Assembly: GCF_008304605.1 (NCBI RefSeq)
Contig: NZ_PIJY01000024.1
Location: 248,857 to 312,856 of the forward strand
Origin: Oceanobacillus polygoni
Lineage (GTDB): Bacteria; Bacillota; Bacilli; Bacillales; Amphibacillaceae
Length of the DNA stretch: 64,000 nucleotides
Direction: 5' to 3'
Under the pieces are notes generated by a model that searched no databases, was not told the DNA's origin, and saw only the letters and a list, made by a program, of their open reading frames with translations. A program made the translations under genes and the position numbers. Shown piece after piece: positions 26,957-37,468 of the stretch (position 1 is its first letter; each line of letters opens with the position of its first letter).

Positions 26957-27005
26957 AAGTAGTATGGCCGATGGACCATTTTATATAGCTGGTAACAACT
27001 GGCGC

Positions 27006-27842
27006 TTAAACCGTTTTTACCTTAATTTTTAAATACTCTTCTAAAAAGACACCAATTCCATCTTGTTCATTTGTTAAGGTCTGATATTTTGAAACGGACT
27101 TCAATTCATCAATTGCATTGCCCATTGCAACGCCGACACCTGCATAATCAATCATTTCTAAATCATTATCTTCATCACCAAAGGCGATGATTCTTTCTTT
27201 TGGAATACCGTAATAATCAGCAATTTTTTGCAAGCCAACAGCTTTGTTAATTCCTTTTTTGATGATTTCAATGATATTCCAAGGCGCTCCCCATCTGCGG
27301 TGTTCAATAATTTCCGCATGATAATCATCCAGATGATTGCGCAATGACTCAATATGATCTTTTTTCGGGTATATAAGGACAGAAGTTGGATCCTCTTCTA
27401 ATTTATCCTTAATGCTTCCAATAATATAAGGTCGATCCTTTTGGGTTTGATGGAAAATGTCAATGATCTCCTGGCTGTAATTATCAAGATAAACATCATC
27501 CATCACTTCAGCCAATATGTTATTAACCTCTAGATCATAGCAGGCATCAATTATGGTATGAGCAGTTTTGAGTGGCATTGGTGTATGCATAGCGAAATCC
27601 CATGTCCGATCTTGTGGGTGGTGAATTAATGCACCATTGAAATTAACCATGGGGGAGTTTAAACCAAGTTCATTATAGTAATGAATGCTTGCACGGTGTG
27701 GTCTACCAGTAGAAATCACAACGAGATGCCCTTCCTCCATAGCAGTTTGAATTGTTTGCTTCGTTCGAGCACTAATCTCTTGTTTATTCGTTAGAAGTGT
27801 ACCATCAAGATCTAACGCAATTAAATGTTTTTTATTTTCCAT
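27006..27842 (-). CDS. yitU: HAD-superfamily Cof-type phosphatase
   Basis: A 278-residue Cof-subfamily phosphatase; such enzymes act on sugar phosphates or flavin precursors, and B. subtilis YitU is reported to dephosphorylate the riboflavin precursor. The catalytic aspartates are D11 and D13 in ALDLDGTLL; STGRP gives motif II and AFGDEDNDLEMI motif IV, with a C2 cap between. The start at 27842 follows CGAGGTGAATTTT; the frame runs 56 codons further upstream without a ribosome site and would overlap the divergent yitV gene. Confidence 0.88.
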   Translation of the reverse strand: MENKKHLIALDLDGTLLTNKQEISARTKQTIQTAMEEGHLVVISTGRPHRASIHYYNELGLNSPMVNFNGALIHHPQDRTWDFAMHTPMPLKTAHTIIDACYDLEVNNILAEVMDDVYLDNYSQEIIDIFHQTQKDRPYIIGSIKDKLEEDPTSVLIYPKKDHIESLRNHLDDYHAEIIEHRRWGAPWNIIEIIKKGINKAVGLQKIADYYGIPKERIIAFGDEDNDLEMIDYAGVGVAMGNAIDELKSVSKYQTLTNEQDGIGVFLEEYLKIKVKTV

Positions 27843-27980
27843 AAAATTCACCTCGTATGTGATAGTGTATAGAGGAAAGCGATATATGTAAAGTAATTTT
27901 TCCTTTACATTATTTGCAACAAGCTTAAGCTTACCCTTAAAATAGAATATAGTATACAGAGAAGGAGCGGAATTACATAC

Positions 27981-28742
27981 ATGATCGGAATCTATACAGA
28001 AAAAATTCAAACGATACCATGTTTGGTTGTAGTAGACGCAGAAAAGAAAAAAGAAGCATTACCAGTTATTACCTACTTTCATGGGTTTACAAGTGCAAAA
28101 GAGCATAATCTTCCGTTAGCATATTTGTTAGCTGAAAAGGGCTTTAGAGTTGTATTACCTGACAGCATGTATCATGGAGAAAGGGAACCAGATGTACCAA
28201 AGTTAAAAAAACAAGTTTCTTTTTGGGACATCGTTATGCAAAATGTAAAAGAATTGGCCGCTATTCAATCATTTTTCGATTCCAAGGGTTTGATTTTGGA
28301 AGACCGTTTTGGAGTGGCTGGGACAAGTATGGGAGGAATCACGACATCTGCGGCATTGTCACAGTATTCATGGATTAAAGTCGCTGCAATTTTAATGGGT
28401 TCTCCTAAAATAACAGTTTATGCTAAGACATTGGTGGAGAGCTTTAAAAAAGTAGGGGACCTGCCGGTAACAGAAGAAATGATTGAAAATCTCTATGAAC
28501 AATTGGAGGATTATGATTTATCAAAGCAGCCAGAGAAATTAAATGATCGTCCATTATTATTCTGGCATGGGGAAAGCGATTCTGTTGTTCCATTCGATCA
28601 TTCTTATACATTTTATGATGAGATTCAAGCGATTTATCAAAATAAAGACAACATTAAATTCATTAAAGAACCAAATCAAAATCATAAAGTAAGTCGCTCA
28701 GCTATATTGGAAACAGTTAAATGGTTTGAGAAACATTTATAA
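27981..28742 (+). CDS. yitV: Alpha/beta-hydrolase (esterase/prolyl oligopeptidase type) YitV
   Basis: A 253-residue serine hydrolase. FHGFTSAKEHNLP gives the oxyanion region, GTSMGG the nucleophile serine (near residue 119), FWHGESDSVVPFDHS the acid and QNHKVS the histidine. The physiological substrate is unknown. The ATG follows GAAGGAGCGG. It is divergent from yitU, with about 138 bases between their starts. Confidence 0.87.
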   Translation: MIGIYTEKIQTIPCLVVVDAEKKKEALPVITYFHGFTSAKEHNLPLAYLLAEKGFRVVLPDSMYHGEREPDVPKLKKQVSFWDIVMQNVKELAAIQSFFDSKGLILEDRFGVAGTSMGGITTSAALSQYSWIKVAAILMGSPKITVYAKTLVESFKKVGDLPVTEEMIENLYEQLEDYDLSKQPEKLNDRPLLFWHGESDSVVPFDHSYTFYDEIQAIYQNKDNIKFIKEPNQNHKVSRSAILETVKWFEKHL

Positions 28743-28837
28743 TGACAGCCTGATGATGTAGAAATAGGTTAAAATCATTTAATAAAACCTCAATTTATGG
28801 TTAAATAGAAATAGATGAAGGATTGGAGGTAGAAGAG

Positions 28838-29149
28838 ATGGATGAAGCTTTAAAAGAGAATTTATTTGGCGCGTTAGAAAATGTAATCGACCCTGAGTTA
28901 GGCATTGACATTGTTAATTTAGGATTAATATATGATGTTGATTTAGATGAAGATGGGGTTTGTAACGTTACGATGACCTTAACGTCCATGGGATGTCCAT
29001 TGGCTGCACATATTGAAACCGATATTAAGCATGCACTTGCAGATATTCCAGAAGCGAAAGAAATAAGAGTAAATGTTGTATGGGATCCACCATGGGGTAA
29101 AGATAAAATGTCACGTTATGCTAAAATTGCCTTAGGAATTCCAGATTGA
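28838..29149 (+). CDS. yitW: DUF59/MIP18-family iron-sulfur assembly protein
   Basis: A 103-residue SufT-like protein with VIDPELGIDIVNLGLIYDV, the family cysteine in TSMGCPLA, and VWDPPWGKDKMS. The family takes part in maturation of iron-sulfur proteins. I start it at ATG 28838 (GGAGGTAGAAGAG upstream); an in-frame TTG 15 bases earlier lies inside that ribosome site. Confidence 0.9.
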   Translation: MDEALKENLFGALENVIDPELGIDIVNLGLIYDVDLDEDGVCNVTMTLTSMGCPLAAHIETDIKHALADIPEAKEIRVNVVWDPPWGKDKMSRYAKIALGIPD

Positions 29150-29165
29150 TCTTAAAATAATTGGA

Positions 29166-29208
29166 AAAAGCAGCCACTTTAATTCGTGAGCTGCTTTTGT
29201 ATTTTTTA
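29166..29208. terminator. Terminator between yitW and uppP
   Basis: AAAAGCAGC (29166-29174) and GCTGCTTTT (29190-29198) are followed by GTATTTTTT; AAAAA precedes the stem for the opposite strand. Confidence 0.85.
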
Positions 29209-30027
29209 TAAGAAAAATATAACCAATAACCCTACGACAACACAGTAATAAGAGAAATACTTTAAATTTCCTTTTGCCATGATATTCATAAACCATTTTA
29301 ATGCAAAGTAGGTTGCAATAAATGCTGTGATAAAGGCGATAATATTCGGAATGAGCATTGATTGAAATTCTGGGCTGCTCACTAGTTTGGGAACTTCGAT
29401 AATGGTTGTCCCTAAGCTAACTGGGATATATAACAGGAATGAAAAGCGAAGCGCAGTTTCCTGTCTCATTCCAACGAGCATCGATGCAACAATAGTAGAC
29501 CCTGAACGGCTAATCCCTGGTGTTACAGCAACTGCCTGTGTCAGTCCAACAATTAGTGCATCCTTCATTGTTAAGTCACCGTCATTTTTTCTTCCTCTTA
29601 AATTACGGATCACCCAGATAGCAACTGCTGTAATGAGGAGTGTAACTCCGACTACATTTGTTCCACTTAATGCTTCTCCAATTGCGTCACCAAACAACAT
29701 GCCAATAACACCAACTGGGATTGTTGCAACAATAAGATAAATGATAAATTGGAAATCGCTTTTTGCTGCTGGATCCCGTTTTACTAAGTAAAGAAAGCCG
29801 TTTTTAATTAAACGGATAATATCATTCCAGTAAATGATAAAAACTGCTAAGAGTGAAGCGAAATTAACAAATATCTCGAAGGATAACCCTCTTACTTCAA
29901 TTCCAAAAAGATCCCGGAAAATAATAAGGTGTCCACTCGATGAAATTGGAATTGGTTCTGTTACACCTTGTACGAGTCCTAAAATAAAATACTGGATGAT
30001 TGTCCATAATTCTGATATAAAGTCCAT
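29206..30027 (-). CDS. uppP: Undecaprenyl-diphosphatase (BacA/UppP)
   Basis: A 273-residue membrane enzyme that dephosphorylates undecaprenyl diphosphate to recycle the lipid carrier of cell-wall synthesis; it also gives bacitracin tolerance. The active-site blocks are [15 protein letters not shown] near residue 20 and [15 protein letters not shown] near residue 165, in a protein of about eight membrane segments. In B. subtilis the bacA homologue maps elsewhere, so this location is a local difference. Confidence 0.93.
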   Translation of the reverse strand: MDFISELWTIIQYFILGLVQGVTEPIPISSSGHLIIFRDLFGIEVRGLSFEIFVNFASLLAVFIIYWNDIIRLIKNGFLYLVKRDPAAKSDFQFIIYLIVATIPVGVIGMLFGDAIGEALSGTNVVGVTLLITAVAIWVIRNLRGRKNDGDLTMKDALIVGLTQAVAVTPGISRSGSTIVASMLVGMRQETALRFSFLLYIPVSLGTTIIEVPKLVSSPEFQSMLIPNIIAFITAFIATYFALKWFMNIMAKGNLKYFSYYCVVVGLLVIFFL

Positions 30028-30126
30028 TGTTTTCTCTCCTTATTTTAGTCATTCATTTTCACCTGTAAACAAGTCACCATATACTGGGCCTATGAATAGG
30101 CTGATGGTGAGAAGGAGGTTACGAAA

Positions 30127-30447
30127 ATGAAAAATGATTCTAAACATATGTATGATTTATGCAAGAGCCATATGCATTCGTATGTGCTTGCGCAAACAAC
30201 AGATGGCTCAAATTTTGATGGGATTATAACCGGTTTGGACGATGAATACGTATATTTTGCTGTGCCCGTAGATCCGAATCAACAAGCCTACCAAGGACAT
30301 GAAGATAATAGACAATTTGGCTTCGGTTACCCAGGGTACGGCTATCCAGGATATGGTTACGGCTTTGGGAGACCACCACGAAGATTTCAACGTTTCATTT
30401 TGCCGCTAGCGGCACTCGCAGCCATTAGTATCCTACCTTGGTATTAA
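30127..30447 (+). CDS. Small protein with Gly/Tyr/Pro-rich linker and C-terminal hydrophobic tail
   Basis: A 106-residue protein in three parts: an N-terminal domain of about 55 residues (CKSHMHSYVLAQTTDGSNFDGIITGLDDEYVYFAVP) that looks like a small beta-barrel, a linker repeating GYPGYGYPGYGYGFGRPP, and a hydrophobic C-terminal segment (RFILPLAALAAISILPWY). The ribosome site GAAGGAGG is strong. Similar G/Y/P tails occur in coat-associated or membrane-tethered spore proteins, but no family is recognised. Confidence 0.65.
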   Translation: MKNDSKHMYDLCKSHMHSYVLAQTTDGSNFDGIITGLDDEYVYFAVPVDPNQQAYQGHEDNRQFGFGYPGYGYPGYGYGFGRPPRRFQRFILPLAALAAISILPWY

Positions 30448-30454
30448 AAATGAA

Positions 30455-30490
30455 AACCCTTGCCGTCTTTGCTTAAGGCAAGGGTTATTT
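30455..30490. terminator. Bidirectional terminator
   Basis: AACCCTTGCC (30455-30464) and GGCAAGGGTT (30477-30486) form a perfect stem between convergent genes. Confidence 0.9.
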
Positions 30491-30496
30491 CTGCTT

Positions 30497-30673
30497 TTAA
30501 TTACTTTTTTCTCTTAGTACGCCTTCACCTAAAATGAAAGCTGCTATGACAAAAATACCTGAAAGAATTAACGCTTCTGATAAGACGAAAGGTTCTCCAC
30601 CCATACTCGTTAATACATAGGATACAGCAGCACCAATCAATATTGCCCAAACAATTGTCATTATGTAACGCAC
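30497..30673 (-). CDS. yjzD: DUF2929 small membrane protein (YjzD-like)
   Basis: A 58-residue protein with two membrane segments, reading VRYIMTIVWAILIGAAVSYV then ALILSGIFVIAAFILGE. Length and the N-terminal pattern (xRYIxTxxW) fit DUF2929, whose B. subtilis member YjzD is encoded next to yjaU/yjaV. I chose the GTG at 30673 because it aligns with the family start and follows a G-rich ribosome site; the frame is open for five more codons. Confidence 0.65.
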   Translation of the reverse strand: MRYIMTIVWAILIGAAVSYVLTSMGGEPFVLSEALILSGIFVIAAFILGEGVLREKSN

Positions 30674-30900
30674 AGCACCCACCCCCACTTTTCATTCTAT
30701 TAAAGGTTATTCAACAAGGTTAACTTCTTGAAATCACCTACTGTAACAATAATTATTTTATCTTTTTATAATTCAAACGATAATCATCTTGATATCCTCA
30801 TATATTTTAACAAATACGGACGTAAATGAAAAGGCTTGTCATGAAATTAAAATATTTAAAGGCAACGCATGTGGCCTATATAAAAGGAAGGTGTTTATGA

Positions 30901-31521
30901 ATGTCTATTTTCGTAATGGATTGTAATGAGTGGGTAACCTATCATATTGTTGATACACTTTTAGAAAATGATTACAAGGTTGATGCTCTATCAGCTACAA
31001 CGAACGAAGAAGATTTAAGTATGTTCTTTGCTCGAAACAGTTCGTTTTCAATTGTTCCAGAAGGCGTTCAAAAGAAGTATACTGTCGGTATCCTTGTTGG
31101 AGAACAAAAAACAAGTGCTATTCATCAGGAATTTGATCTATTAATCGTAATTAATCCAGCTGCGGGTTCGGTTCGATCAGAAATATATAAGAAATGTACT
31201 GTCATCCACACCCCCATTCTATTTGGAGAATGGATGCCAATGAATGAAAAAGGAATATATGATGAGGATACATTAATCGCTTTTGAATCAGATGTTTTCA
31301 AGGAAAATGCACTTTATATAGGTGATTTTACGAAAGCGCTGCTCCAATGGCTAAACGTTTCTGATTTACCACCAATCTTAAATGTTAATCATAACGATAA
31401 TGAAAAAGATGGGCACTCTAAACTTGAAAAAAACGTCTTCATCCGTGACAATATACCTAAGCAGGAAAGAGTGAAATCTGTAATCGAGCATTATCGTTCA
31501 AAAAGAAATTTTACAGTATGA
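30901..31521 (+). CDS. yjaV: YjaV-like protein
   Basis: A 206-residue soluble protein upstream of med, in the place of B. subtilis yjaV. MSIFVMDCNEWVTYHIVDTLLENDYKVDAL looks like the first beta-alpha-beta unit of a Rossmann fold, but the glycine-rich loop is missing. Function unknown. The ATG follows AAGGAAGGTG. The name rests on position and a general resemblance. Confidence 0.6.
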   Translation: MSIFVMDCNEWVTYHIVDTLLENDYKVDALSATTNEEDLSMFFARNSSFSIVPEGVQKKYTVGILVGEQKTSAIHQEFDLLIVINPAAGSVRSEIYKKCTVIHTPILFGEWMPMNEKGIYDEDTLIAFESDVFKENALYIGDFTKALLQWLNVSDLPPILNVNHNDNEKDGHSKLEKNVFIRDNIPKQERVKSVIEHYRSKRNFTV

Positions 31522-31615
31522 TATAAAAATGTAACATTGGATTCATTTACCGAAGAAAACGTTGCAGGTACAATGGAAGATGCTGTGATAATGTGGCAGA
31601 ATGGAGGGTCAGACC

Positions 31616-32572
31616 TTGAGGAAAATAACAATCGTTCTATTATTCGTAGCAGGTATATCTATTCTTTCAGGTTGCTCATACTTTGATACTGGTCAGATTC
31701 AAAATGTTGGTTTGCTAGTCGATACTGCCATTGATGAGAATGCATGGAGCGAGAAAGGCTATAAAGGGCTTTCACTAATTGAAGAACGATTCGATGTCCA
31801 AGTATATTATAAAGAAAATATAACAACTGAAGAGGAAATCAATGAAGCTGTTGATGCGTTTGTCCAGGATGGAGTAAACTTGATTTTTGGTCATAGTAAT
31901 ATGTATGGTGACTACTTTATGGATATCGCGGAGTTATACCCCGATGTCCATTTTGTATACGTTAACGGGGGAGAGTCCAGCGAAAATGTCACGAGCTTAA
32001 ACTTTAATTCACATGCAATGGGATTTTTTGCAGGAATGGTGGCAGGTGAGATGACTACTACAGATGAAATTGGCGTCATTGCTGCATTTTCCTGGCAACC
32101 AGAAACAGAGGGATTCTATGAAGGGGTAAAATACCAAAACCCAGATGCTCATATTCGCGTTAATTATACTAATAGTTGGACGAATATAGATATAGCAACA
32201 GGCATATACAAGACAATGCAGCAAAATGGTGTGGATGTTGTGTATCCAATAGGGGATTCCTACAGTGGTGAAGTGATTCGAAAAGCTGCTGAAGATCAAA
32301 ATTACGCAATTGGTTATATTACAGACCAGCTTTCCATAGCTCCTAACACAGTTCTAACAAGTACTATCCAACATGTAGACGAGCTTTATGAAATAACAGC
32401 CGAGCAATTTAATGAAGGAAGGCTTGCCGGAGAGTTGATTACATTAGATTTTCAAGATGAGTTGATTACATTAGGTGAATTCAATGAAGCAATACCAGAA
32501 GTGTTTCAAGAGGAAATGAATGAACTGATTAACGAATATAAGGAGACTGGCCTGCTTCCAAATGAACGATAA
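31616..32572 (+). CDS. med: Competence-positive regulator Med (BMP-family lipoprotein)
   Basis: A 318-residue predicted lipoprotein (RKITIVLLFVAGISILSGCS, lipobox LSGC) with the periplasmic-binding fold of the BMP/PnrA family; VGLLVDTAIDENAWSEKGYKGL, FGHSNMYGDYF, FSWQPETEGFYEGVKY and VVYPIGDS follow B. subtilis Med closely. In B. subtilis Med raises comK transcription. The start is a TTG at 31616, 7 bases after GGAGGG. comZ, which follows med in B. subtilis, is not present: only 111 bases with a terminator separate med from fabH. Confidence 0.88.
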   Translation: MRKITIVLLFVAGISILSGCSYFDTGQIQNVGLLVDTAIDENAWSEKGYKGLSLIEERFDVQVYYKENITTEEEINEAVDAFVQDGVNLIFGHSNMYGDYFMDIAELYPDVHFVYVNGGESSENVTSLNFNSHAMGFFAGMVAGEMTTTDEIGVIAAFSWQPETEGFYEGVKYQNPDAHIRVNYTNSWTNIDIATGIYKTMQQNGVDVVYPIGDSYSGEVIRKAAEDQNYAIGYITDQLSIAPNTVLTSTIQHVDELYEITAEQFNEGRLAGELITLDFQDELITLGEFNEAIPEVFQEEMNELINEYKETGLLPNER

Positions 32573-32573
32573 T

Positions 32574-32598
32574 AAACGGTGAAATATCCGTTTTTTTC
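32574..32598 (+). terminator. med terminator
   Basis: AAACGG and CCGTTT form a short stem with an 8-base loop running into TTTTTTT. Confidence 0.75.
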
Positions 32599-32614
32599 TT
32601 GCTAAATAAACCAT

Positions 32615-32644
32615 TTTACATTAAAATTAGTACCAAGTCATAAT
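32615..32644 (+). promoter_or_regulatory. fabHF promoter with overlapping FapR operator
   Basis: TTTACA (32615-32620) and CATAAT (32639-32644) are 18 bases apart and look like a SigA promoter. ATTAGTACCAAGTCATAAT (32626-32644) covers the spacer and the -10. Its left half is the exact FapR half-site TTAGTACC, and the right half matches the inverted half at five of eight positions. FapR represses fabHA-fabF in B. subtilis and is released by malonyl-CoA, so the site is at the expected gene. Confidence 0.75.
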
Positions 32645-32683
32645 AATTGATATTAAACATGAATATATAAGGGAGCTGTCAAT

Positions 32684-33622
32684 ATGAACGTAGGTATATT
32701 GGGCACAGGTCATTATCTTCCAACGAAAATCGTTACAAATAAAGATTTGGAAAAAATAGTGGATACAAATGATGAATGGATTCGCACACGAACTGGAATT
32801 GAGGAAAGAAGGTTAGCTGAGGACGATATCGATACATCGGATATGGCATACCATGCAGCACTCGGAGCACTTGAAGAAGCTGCAATCGATGTAGATGATA
32901 TTGACTTAATTTTAGTTGCAACTGTAACTGCAGATACACCATTTCCATCTGTAGCATGTATGGTACAGGAACGTCTAGGTGCGATGAATGCAGCTGCGAT
33001 GGATATAGGTGCTGCATGTGCTGGTTTTATGTATGGAATAATTACAGCTAAACAATTTGTCGAAACAAAAGCTTATAAAAATGTACTTGTCATTGGTGCG
33101 GATAAGCTTTCTAAAATCATCAACTGGGAAGATCGTTCTACATGTGTATTACTTGGGGATGGTGCTGGAGCAGCAGTTGTTGGTGAAGTGGGAGAAGGAA
33201 AAGGGATTTTATCCTTTGAACTAGGAGCTAATGGATCCGGTGGTAAAGATTTGTATCAGGACGAAAATAATCAACTGGTTATGAACGGACGTGAAGTATA
33301 TAAATTTGCAGTAAGACAAATGCCAGAGTCTACAGTTAACGTAATTAATCAATTAGGTTATAGTAAAGAGGATGTAGATTATTTGGTGCCGCATCAGGCA
33401 AATATTCGAATTATGGATGCTGCTCGTGAGCGTTTAGGAATTTCACCTGATAAAATGGCAGCGACGATTCGGAAGTATGGTAATAATTCCGCAGCATCGA
33501 TACCTATGGCTTTATCTGAATCAGTTAAAGAAGGTAAAATCAAAGATAATGATTTAATTGTATTAGTTGGCTTTGGTGGCGGTCTAACGTGGGGCGCCGT
33601 TGCAATGCGTTGGGGCAAATAA
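32684..33622 (+). CDS. fabH: Beta-ketoacyl-ACP synthase III
   Basis: A 312-residue condensing enzyme that starts fatty-acid synthesis from acyl-CoA and malonyl-ACP; Bacillaceae enzymes prefer branched-chain primers. The catalytic cysteine is C112 in [10 protein letters not shown], the histidine is in VPHQANIR and the asparagine in [10 protein letters not shown]. The ATG follows AAGGGAGCTGTCAAT. It is the first gene of a two-gene operon with fabF, matching B. subtilis yjaX (fabHA). Confidence 0.96.
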   Translation: MNVGILGTGHYLPTKIVTNKDLEKIVDTNDEWIRTRTGIEERRLAEDDIDTSDMAYHAALGALEEAAIDVDDIDLILVATVTADTPFPSVACMVQERLGAMNAAAMDIGAACAGFMYGIITAKQFVETKAYKNVLVIGADKLSKIINWEDRSTCVLLGDGAGAAVVGEVGEGKGILSFELGANGSGGKDLYQDENNQLVMNGREVYKFAVRQMPESTVNVINQLGYSKEDVDYLVPHQANIRIMDAARERLGISPDKMAATIRKYGNNSAASIPMALSESVKEGKIKDNDLIVLVGFGGGLTWGAVAMRWGK

Positions 33623-33653
33623 GCCATTAATTTAGAGAAAGGTGGAAAAGCTA

Positions 33654-34892
33654 ATGGAAAAAAACAGAGTAGTAGTTACTGGACTAGGGGCAATAACCCC
33701 TCTAGGTAATAATGTAGAAACGATGTGGGAAAATATCTTAGCAGGCAAGTCAGGAATTGACTTTGTAACGAAGGTTAATAAAGACGACTATCCTGCTAAA
33801 GTTGCTGCAGAAGTAAAGGATTTTGAGCCGACAGAATATATGGATAAAAAAGATGTACGTAAGATGGATCCATTCACACAGTATGCAGTTGCTGCAGCGA
33901 AAATGGCTGTAGAAGATGCAAAGCTTACGATTGATGATAGCAATGCACATCGAGTAGGCGTATGGATTGGGTCAGGCATCGGTGGTATGAAAACGTGGGA
34001 AGATCAGCATACAAAACTATTAGAAAAAGGTCCGAAAAGGGTTAGTCCATTTTTTGTTCCAATGATGATTCCAGATATGGCTGCTGGTCAAGTATCCATT
34101 CAATTAGGTGCAAAAGGTATCAACTCTTGTTCGGTTACAGCTTGTGCATCAGGTGCCAATTCAATTGGAGATGCATTCAAAGCGGTTCAGCGTGGAGACG
34201 TTGACTATATTATTGCTGGTGGTACAGAGGCGCCTATTTCCGATATGGCCTTTGCAGGATTCTCTTCAGCGAAAGCTTTATCAACGAATGAAGATCCAAG
34301 TACAGCTAGTCGCCCATTTGATAAAAACCGCGATGGTTTTGTTATGGGTGAAGGTGCTGGGATCTTAATTTTAGAGTCATTGGATTCGGCGCTTGAGCGT
34401 GGCGCAAAAATCTATGGAGAAATTGTCGGATATGGTGCAACAGGTGATGCTTATCATATTACGGCTCCAGCAGAAAATGGTGAAGGTGCAGCTCGTGCCA
34501 TGCAGCTTGCGCTAAAGGATGCTGGTATTGCTCCAGAAGACGTTGATTATGTTAATGCCCACGGGACGAGCACGAACTTAAATGATAAATACGAAACTGC
34601 TGCAATTAAAGCTGTTTTTGGTGATTATGCAAACAAGTTGGCAATTTCCTCGACAAAATCGATGACAGGACATTTACTTGGAGCTGCTGGTGGAGTTGAG
34701 GCTGTTATTTCAATTAAATCGATAAAAGATAGTATTGTCCCTGCGACGATCAATTTAGAAACACCAGATCCAGACTGTGATTTGGATTATGTTCCGAATG
34801 AAGCAAGACAACAAAACGTGGACGTGGTAGTAAGTAATTCACTTGGTTTCGGCGGACATAATGTTGCACTTGTATTTAAAAAATATAACTAA
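33654..34892 (+). CDS. fabF: Beta-ketoacyl-ACP synthase II
   Basis: A 412-residue elongating condensing enzyme. The catalytic cysteine is C164 in [15 protein letters not shown], with histidines in [11 protein letters not shown] and [14 protein letters not shown] start it at ATG 33654 (AAAGGTGG 8 bases upstream); a GTG 12 bases earlier falls in the ribosome site. It follows fabH by 31 bases and ends in a terminator. Confidence 0.96.
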   Translation: MEKNRVVVTGLGAITPLGNNVETMWENILAGKSGIDFVTKVNKDDYPAKVAAEVKDFEPTEYMDKKDVRKMDPFTQYAVAAAKMAVEDAKLTIDDSNAHRVGVWIGSGIGGMKTWEDQHTKLLEKGPKRVSPFFVPMMIPDMAAGQVSIQLGAKGINSCSVTACASGANSIGDAFKAVQRGDVDYIIAGGTEAPISDMAFAGFSSAKALSTNEDPSTASRPFDKNRDGFVMGEGAGILILESLDSALERGAKIYGEIVGYGATGDAYHITAPAENGEGAARAMQLALKDAGIAPEDVDYVNAHGTSTNLNDKYETAAIKAVFGDYANKLAISSTKSMTGHLLGAAGGVEAVISIKSIKDSIVPATINLETPDPDCDLDYVPNEARQQNVDVVVSNSLGFGGHNVALVFKKYN

Positions 34893-34902
34893 TATCTATA
34901 AG

Positions 34903-34937
34903 AAGCTGGTAGCGATAAATTGCTAACCAGCTTTTTT
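34903..34937 (+). terminator. fabHF terminator
   Basis: AAGCTGGTAGC pairs with GCTAACCAGCTT (one bulged base) and is followed by TTTTT. Confidence 0.9.
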
Positions 34938-35048
34938 GATGGCTAAAAAAGTTCATCGTTTCGTCGATCATTAATAATGCTATCTGAAATGACATGCTTT
35001 TGAGTAGACAAGCATAGAATGTATTAAACGGACAAGCTTAGGTGGGGT

Positions 35049-35252
35049 ATGATGGGCTATATTTTTATCTTTCTCGTTGGATTTGGACTAGCAGTTACAG
35101 GTGGGGTCACCATTATTGCATATATGAACTTTTTACCAGCCGGTTTATCATGGGCGGATTATTTTATTTTTATTAGTGGAAGAATTGAATGCTACTTTCT
35201 ATTAGTCGGACTTGTGATAATGGCTTTTGTGCTTTATCGTTATCCAAATTAA
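35049..35252 (+). CDS. Small two-segment membrane protein
   Basis: A 67-residue protein with two hydrophobic segments (about residues 3-28 and 44-62). AGGTGGGGT precedes the ATG by a short spacing, so the second ATG at 35052 may be used instead. It replaces the app oligopeptide-permease genes that lie between fabF and yjbA in B. subtilis. I recognise no family. Confidence 0.6.
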   Translation: MMGYIFIFLVGFGLAVTGGVTIIAYMNFLPAGLSWADYFIFISGRIECYFLLVGLVIMAFVLYRYPN

Positions 35253-35335
35253 TTTTAATGGAACTTCTCGAATATTTTTCTCCGTGATGGTCATAATGTA
35301 TTCTAAATCGGAATATGAAAAGTGAGGGTTGTTCT

Positions 35336-36097
35336 ATGTTATATTTGCACGATGTATGGGTGAATTGGTTTGAAGGAGAAGAGAATGGCTATAGTGTCTG
35401 TCATTTCCATGAGTGGCGTAAGGAGGACGCGATTGAGCTATTGGACCAAGTGCCATTGTTATACATAACAGAAACACTATATAACTACATTGAAAATGAT
35501 ATGCATGATCTGCCGAAAGCTTTGCTTGATTCGATCTACAAAAGAGCATATACACGCAAGGGACAGAAAAGGTCAGTTGTGGAGTATGCATGTATTGTCA
35601 CCGACGGTAATGATATACTCGCCTTTGATACAATTGGCTATTCGATCCCAATTCGTAAAAGCAGATTAATACCAAGGCAAGAACAGCTTGTGTTCGATAT
35701 GATTGCCAATACGAAAGCACAATCCTTTAAATTTGTTGAAAGTGATTATCAAAAAGAATACCATATGCTATCCATGCCACCGGAGCTAATCTTTGGCCTG
35801 ACAAGAAAAGAAAGACAACTCAAACAATTGCTCATGATTGGTTTGGATCAGTTGAAGACAACAAATAATCGCGAAGAATTGCGGTACTGGCTAACTGAAT
35901 GGGACCCCAAGCAATATCCTGCGATTCGCTATATGGATGAGGATACAGTTTGGGAAGCGTTGTATAATGGTGTGAAAGATGGCTGGAGTTCAACGCATGA
36001 AGAACTTTGCATGAAACTGATTCGTGGACAGCCTTTTTTAGAGAAAATGTGGGAAGCTGAGATTGGGCCAGAGCATGATACATCAAATCAAAAATAG
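35336..36097 (+). CDS. yjbA: UPF0736 (DUF3603) protein YjbA
   Basis: A 253-residue soluble protein; the opening [29 protein letters not shown] and [23 protein letters not shown] are nearly the same as in B. subtilis YjbA. The function is unknown. The start at 35336 follows GAGGG; a 7-codon longer frame lacks a ribosome site. It is convergent with trpS, exactly as in B. subtilis. Confidence 0.93.
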   Translation: MLYLHDVWVNWFEGEENGYSVCHFHEWRKEDAIELLDQVPLLYITETLYNYIENDMHDLPKALLDSIYKRAYTRKGQKRSVVEYACIVTDGNDILAFDTIGYSIPIRKSRLIPRQEQLVFDMIANTKAQSFKFVESDYQKEYHMLSMPPELIFGLTRKERQLKQLLMIGLDQLKTTNNREELRYWLTEWDPKQYPAIRYMDEDTVWEALYNGVKDGWSSTHEELCMKLIRGQPFLEKMWEAEIGPEHDTSNQK

Positions 36098-36131
36098 GTT
36101 TCAGTATATGCCATCGAACGAGCTAAAAAGC

Positions 36132-36170
36132 AATGCGCTAAGCAGAATGAATCTGCCTAGCGCATTTTTA
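36132..36170. terminator. Bidirectional terminator between yjbA and trpS
   Basis: AATGCGCTAAGCAGA (36132-36146) and TCTGCCTAGCGCATT (36152-36166) form a 15-bp stem with one mismatch, followed by TTT. Confidence 0.9.
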
Positions 36171-36175
36171 AATAA

Positions 36176-37168
<993 letters not shown>

Positions 37169-37197
37169 TTATCACTCCATCTTATCATTTTAAAGCA

Positions 37198-37406
37198 TTA
37201 AAAAAAGCCCATACTCCCTATAGAAAGGGACGAATGAACCGCGGTGCCACCCTAATTATCTTAACTGTGTAAGATCACTTTAATTGTCATCAGCTCTAAA
37301 GCCCAATTCCAATTTACCTTGATGCTTATTTTCACCAACCACAAGCTCTCTAAAATTCAGCGGGTAAATTGTACTATATCTTTTTCATTGCTAAACATAT
37401 TAATTT
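37198..37406 (-). promoter_or_regulatory. T-box leader of trpS
   Basis: Read on the minus strand the leader contains the conserved AGAGAGCTTGTGGTTGGTG of stem I, the T-box AGGGTGGCACCGCGG, and a terminator stem (GTCCCTTTCTATAGGGA region) ending in seven T residues. Two TGG triplets lie close together in the specifier region (37309-37311 and 37303-37305); either would read tryptophan, agreeing with the gene downstream. Uncharged tRNA-Trp should stabilise the antiterminator. Confidence 0.95.
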
Positions 37407-37412
37407 TTATTT

Positions 37413-37441
37413 ATTATATATATCCTTTTATTGAAATGCAA
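37413..37441 (-). promoter_or_regulatory. trpS promoter
   Basis: TTGCAT (37436-37441) and a perfect TATAAT (37413-37418) with a 17-base spacer, just upstream of the T-box. Confidence 0.85.
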
Positions 37442-37468
37442 GTGGGAAGTTTGTTAGACACGTTTTTG

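Noticed and set aside
27843-28010. N-terminal extension of yitU
   Set aside because: The extra 56 residues lack a ribosome site and would run into the divergent yitV gene; MENKKHLIALDLDGT is the family start.
28823-28837. TTG start for yitW
   Set aside because: This codon lies inside the ribosome site that serves the ATG at 28838.
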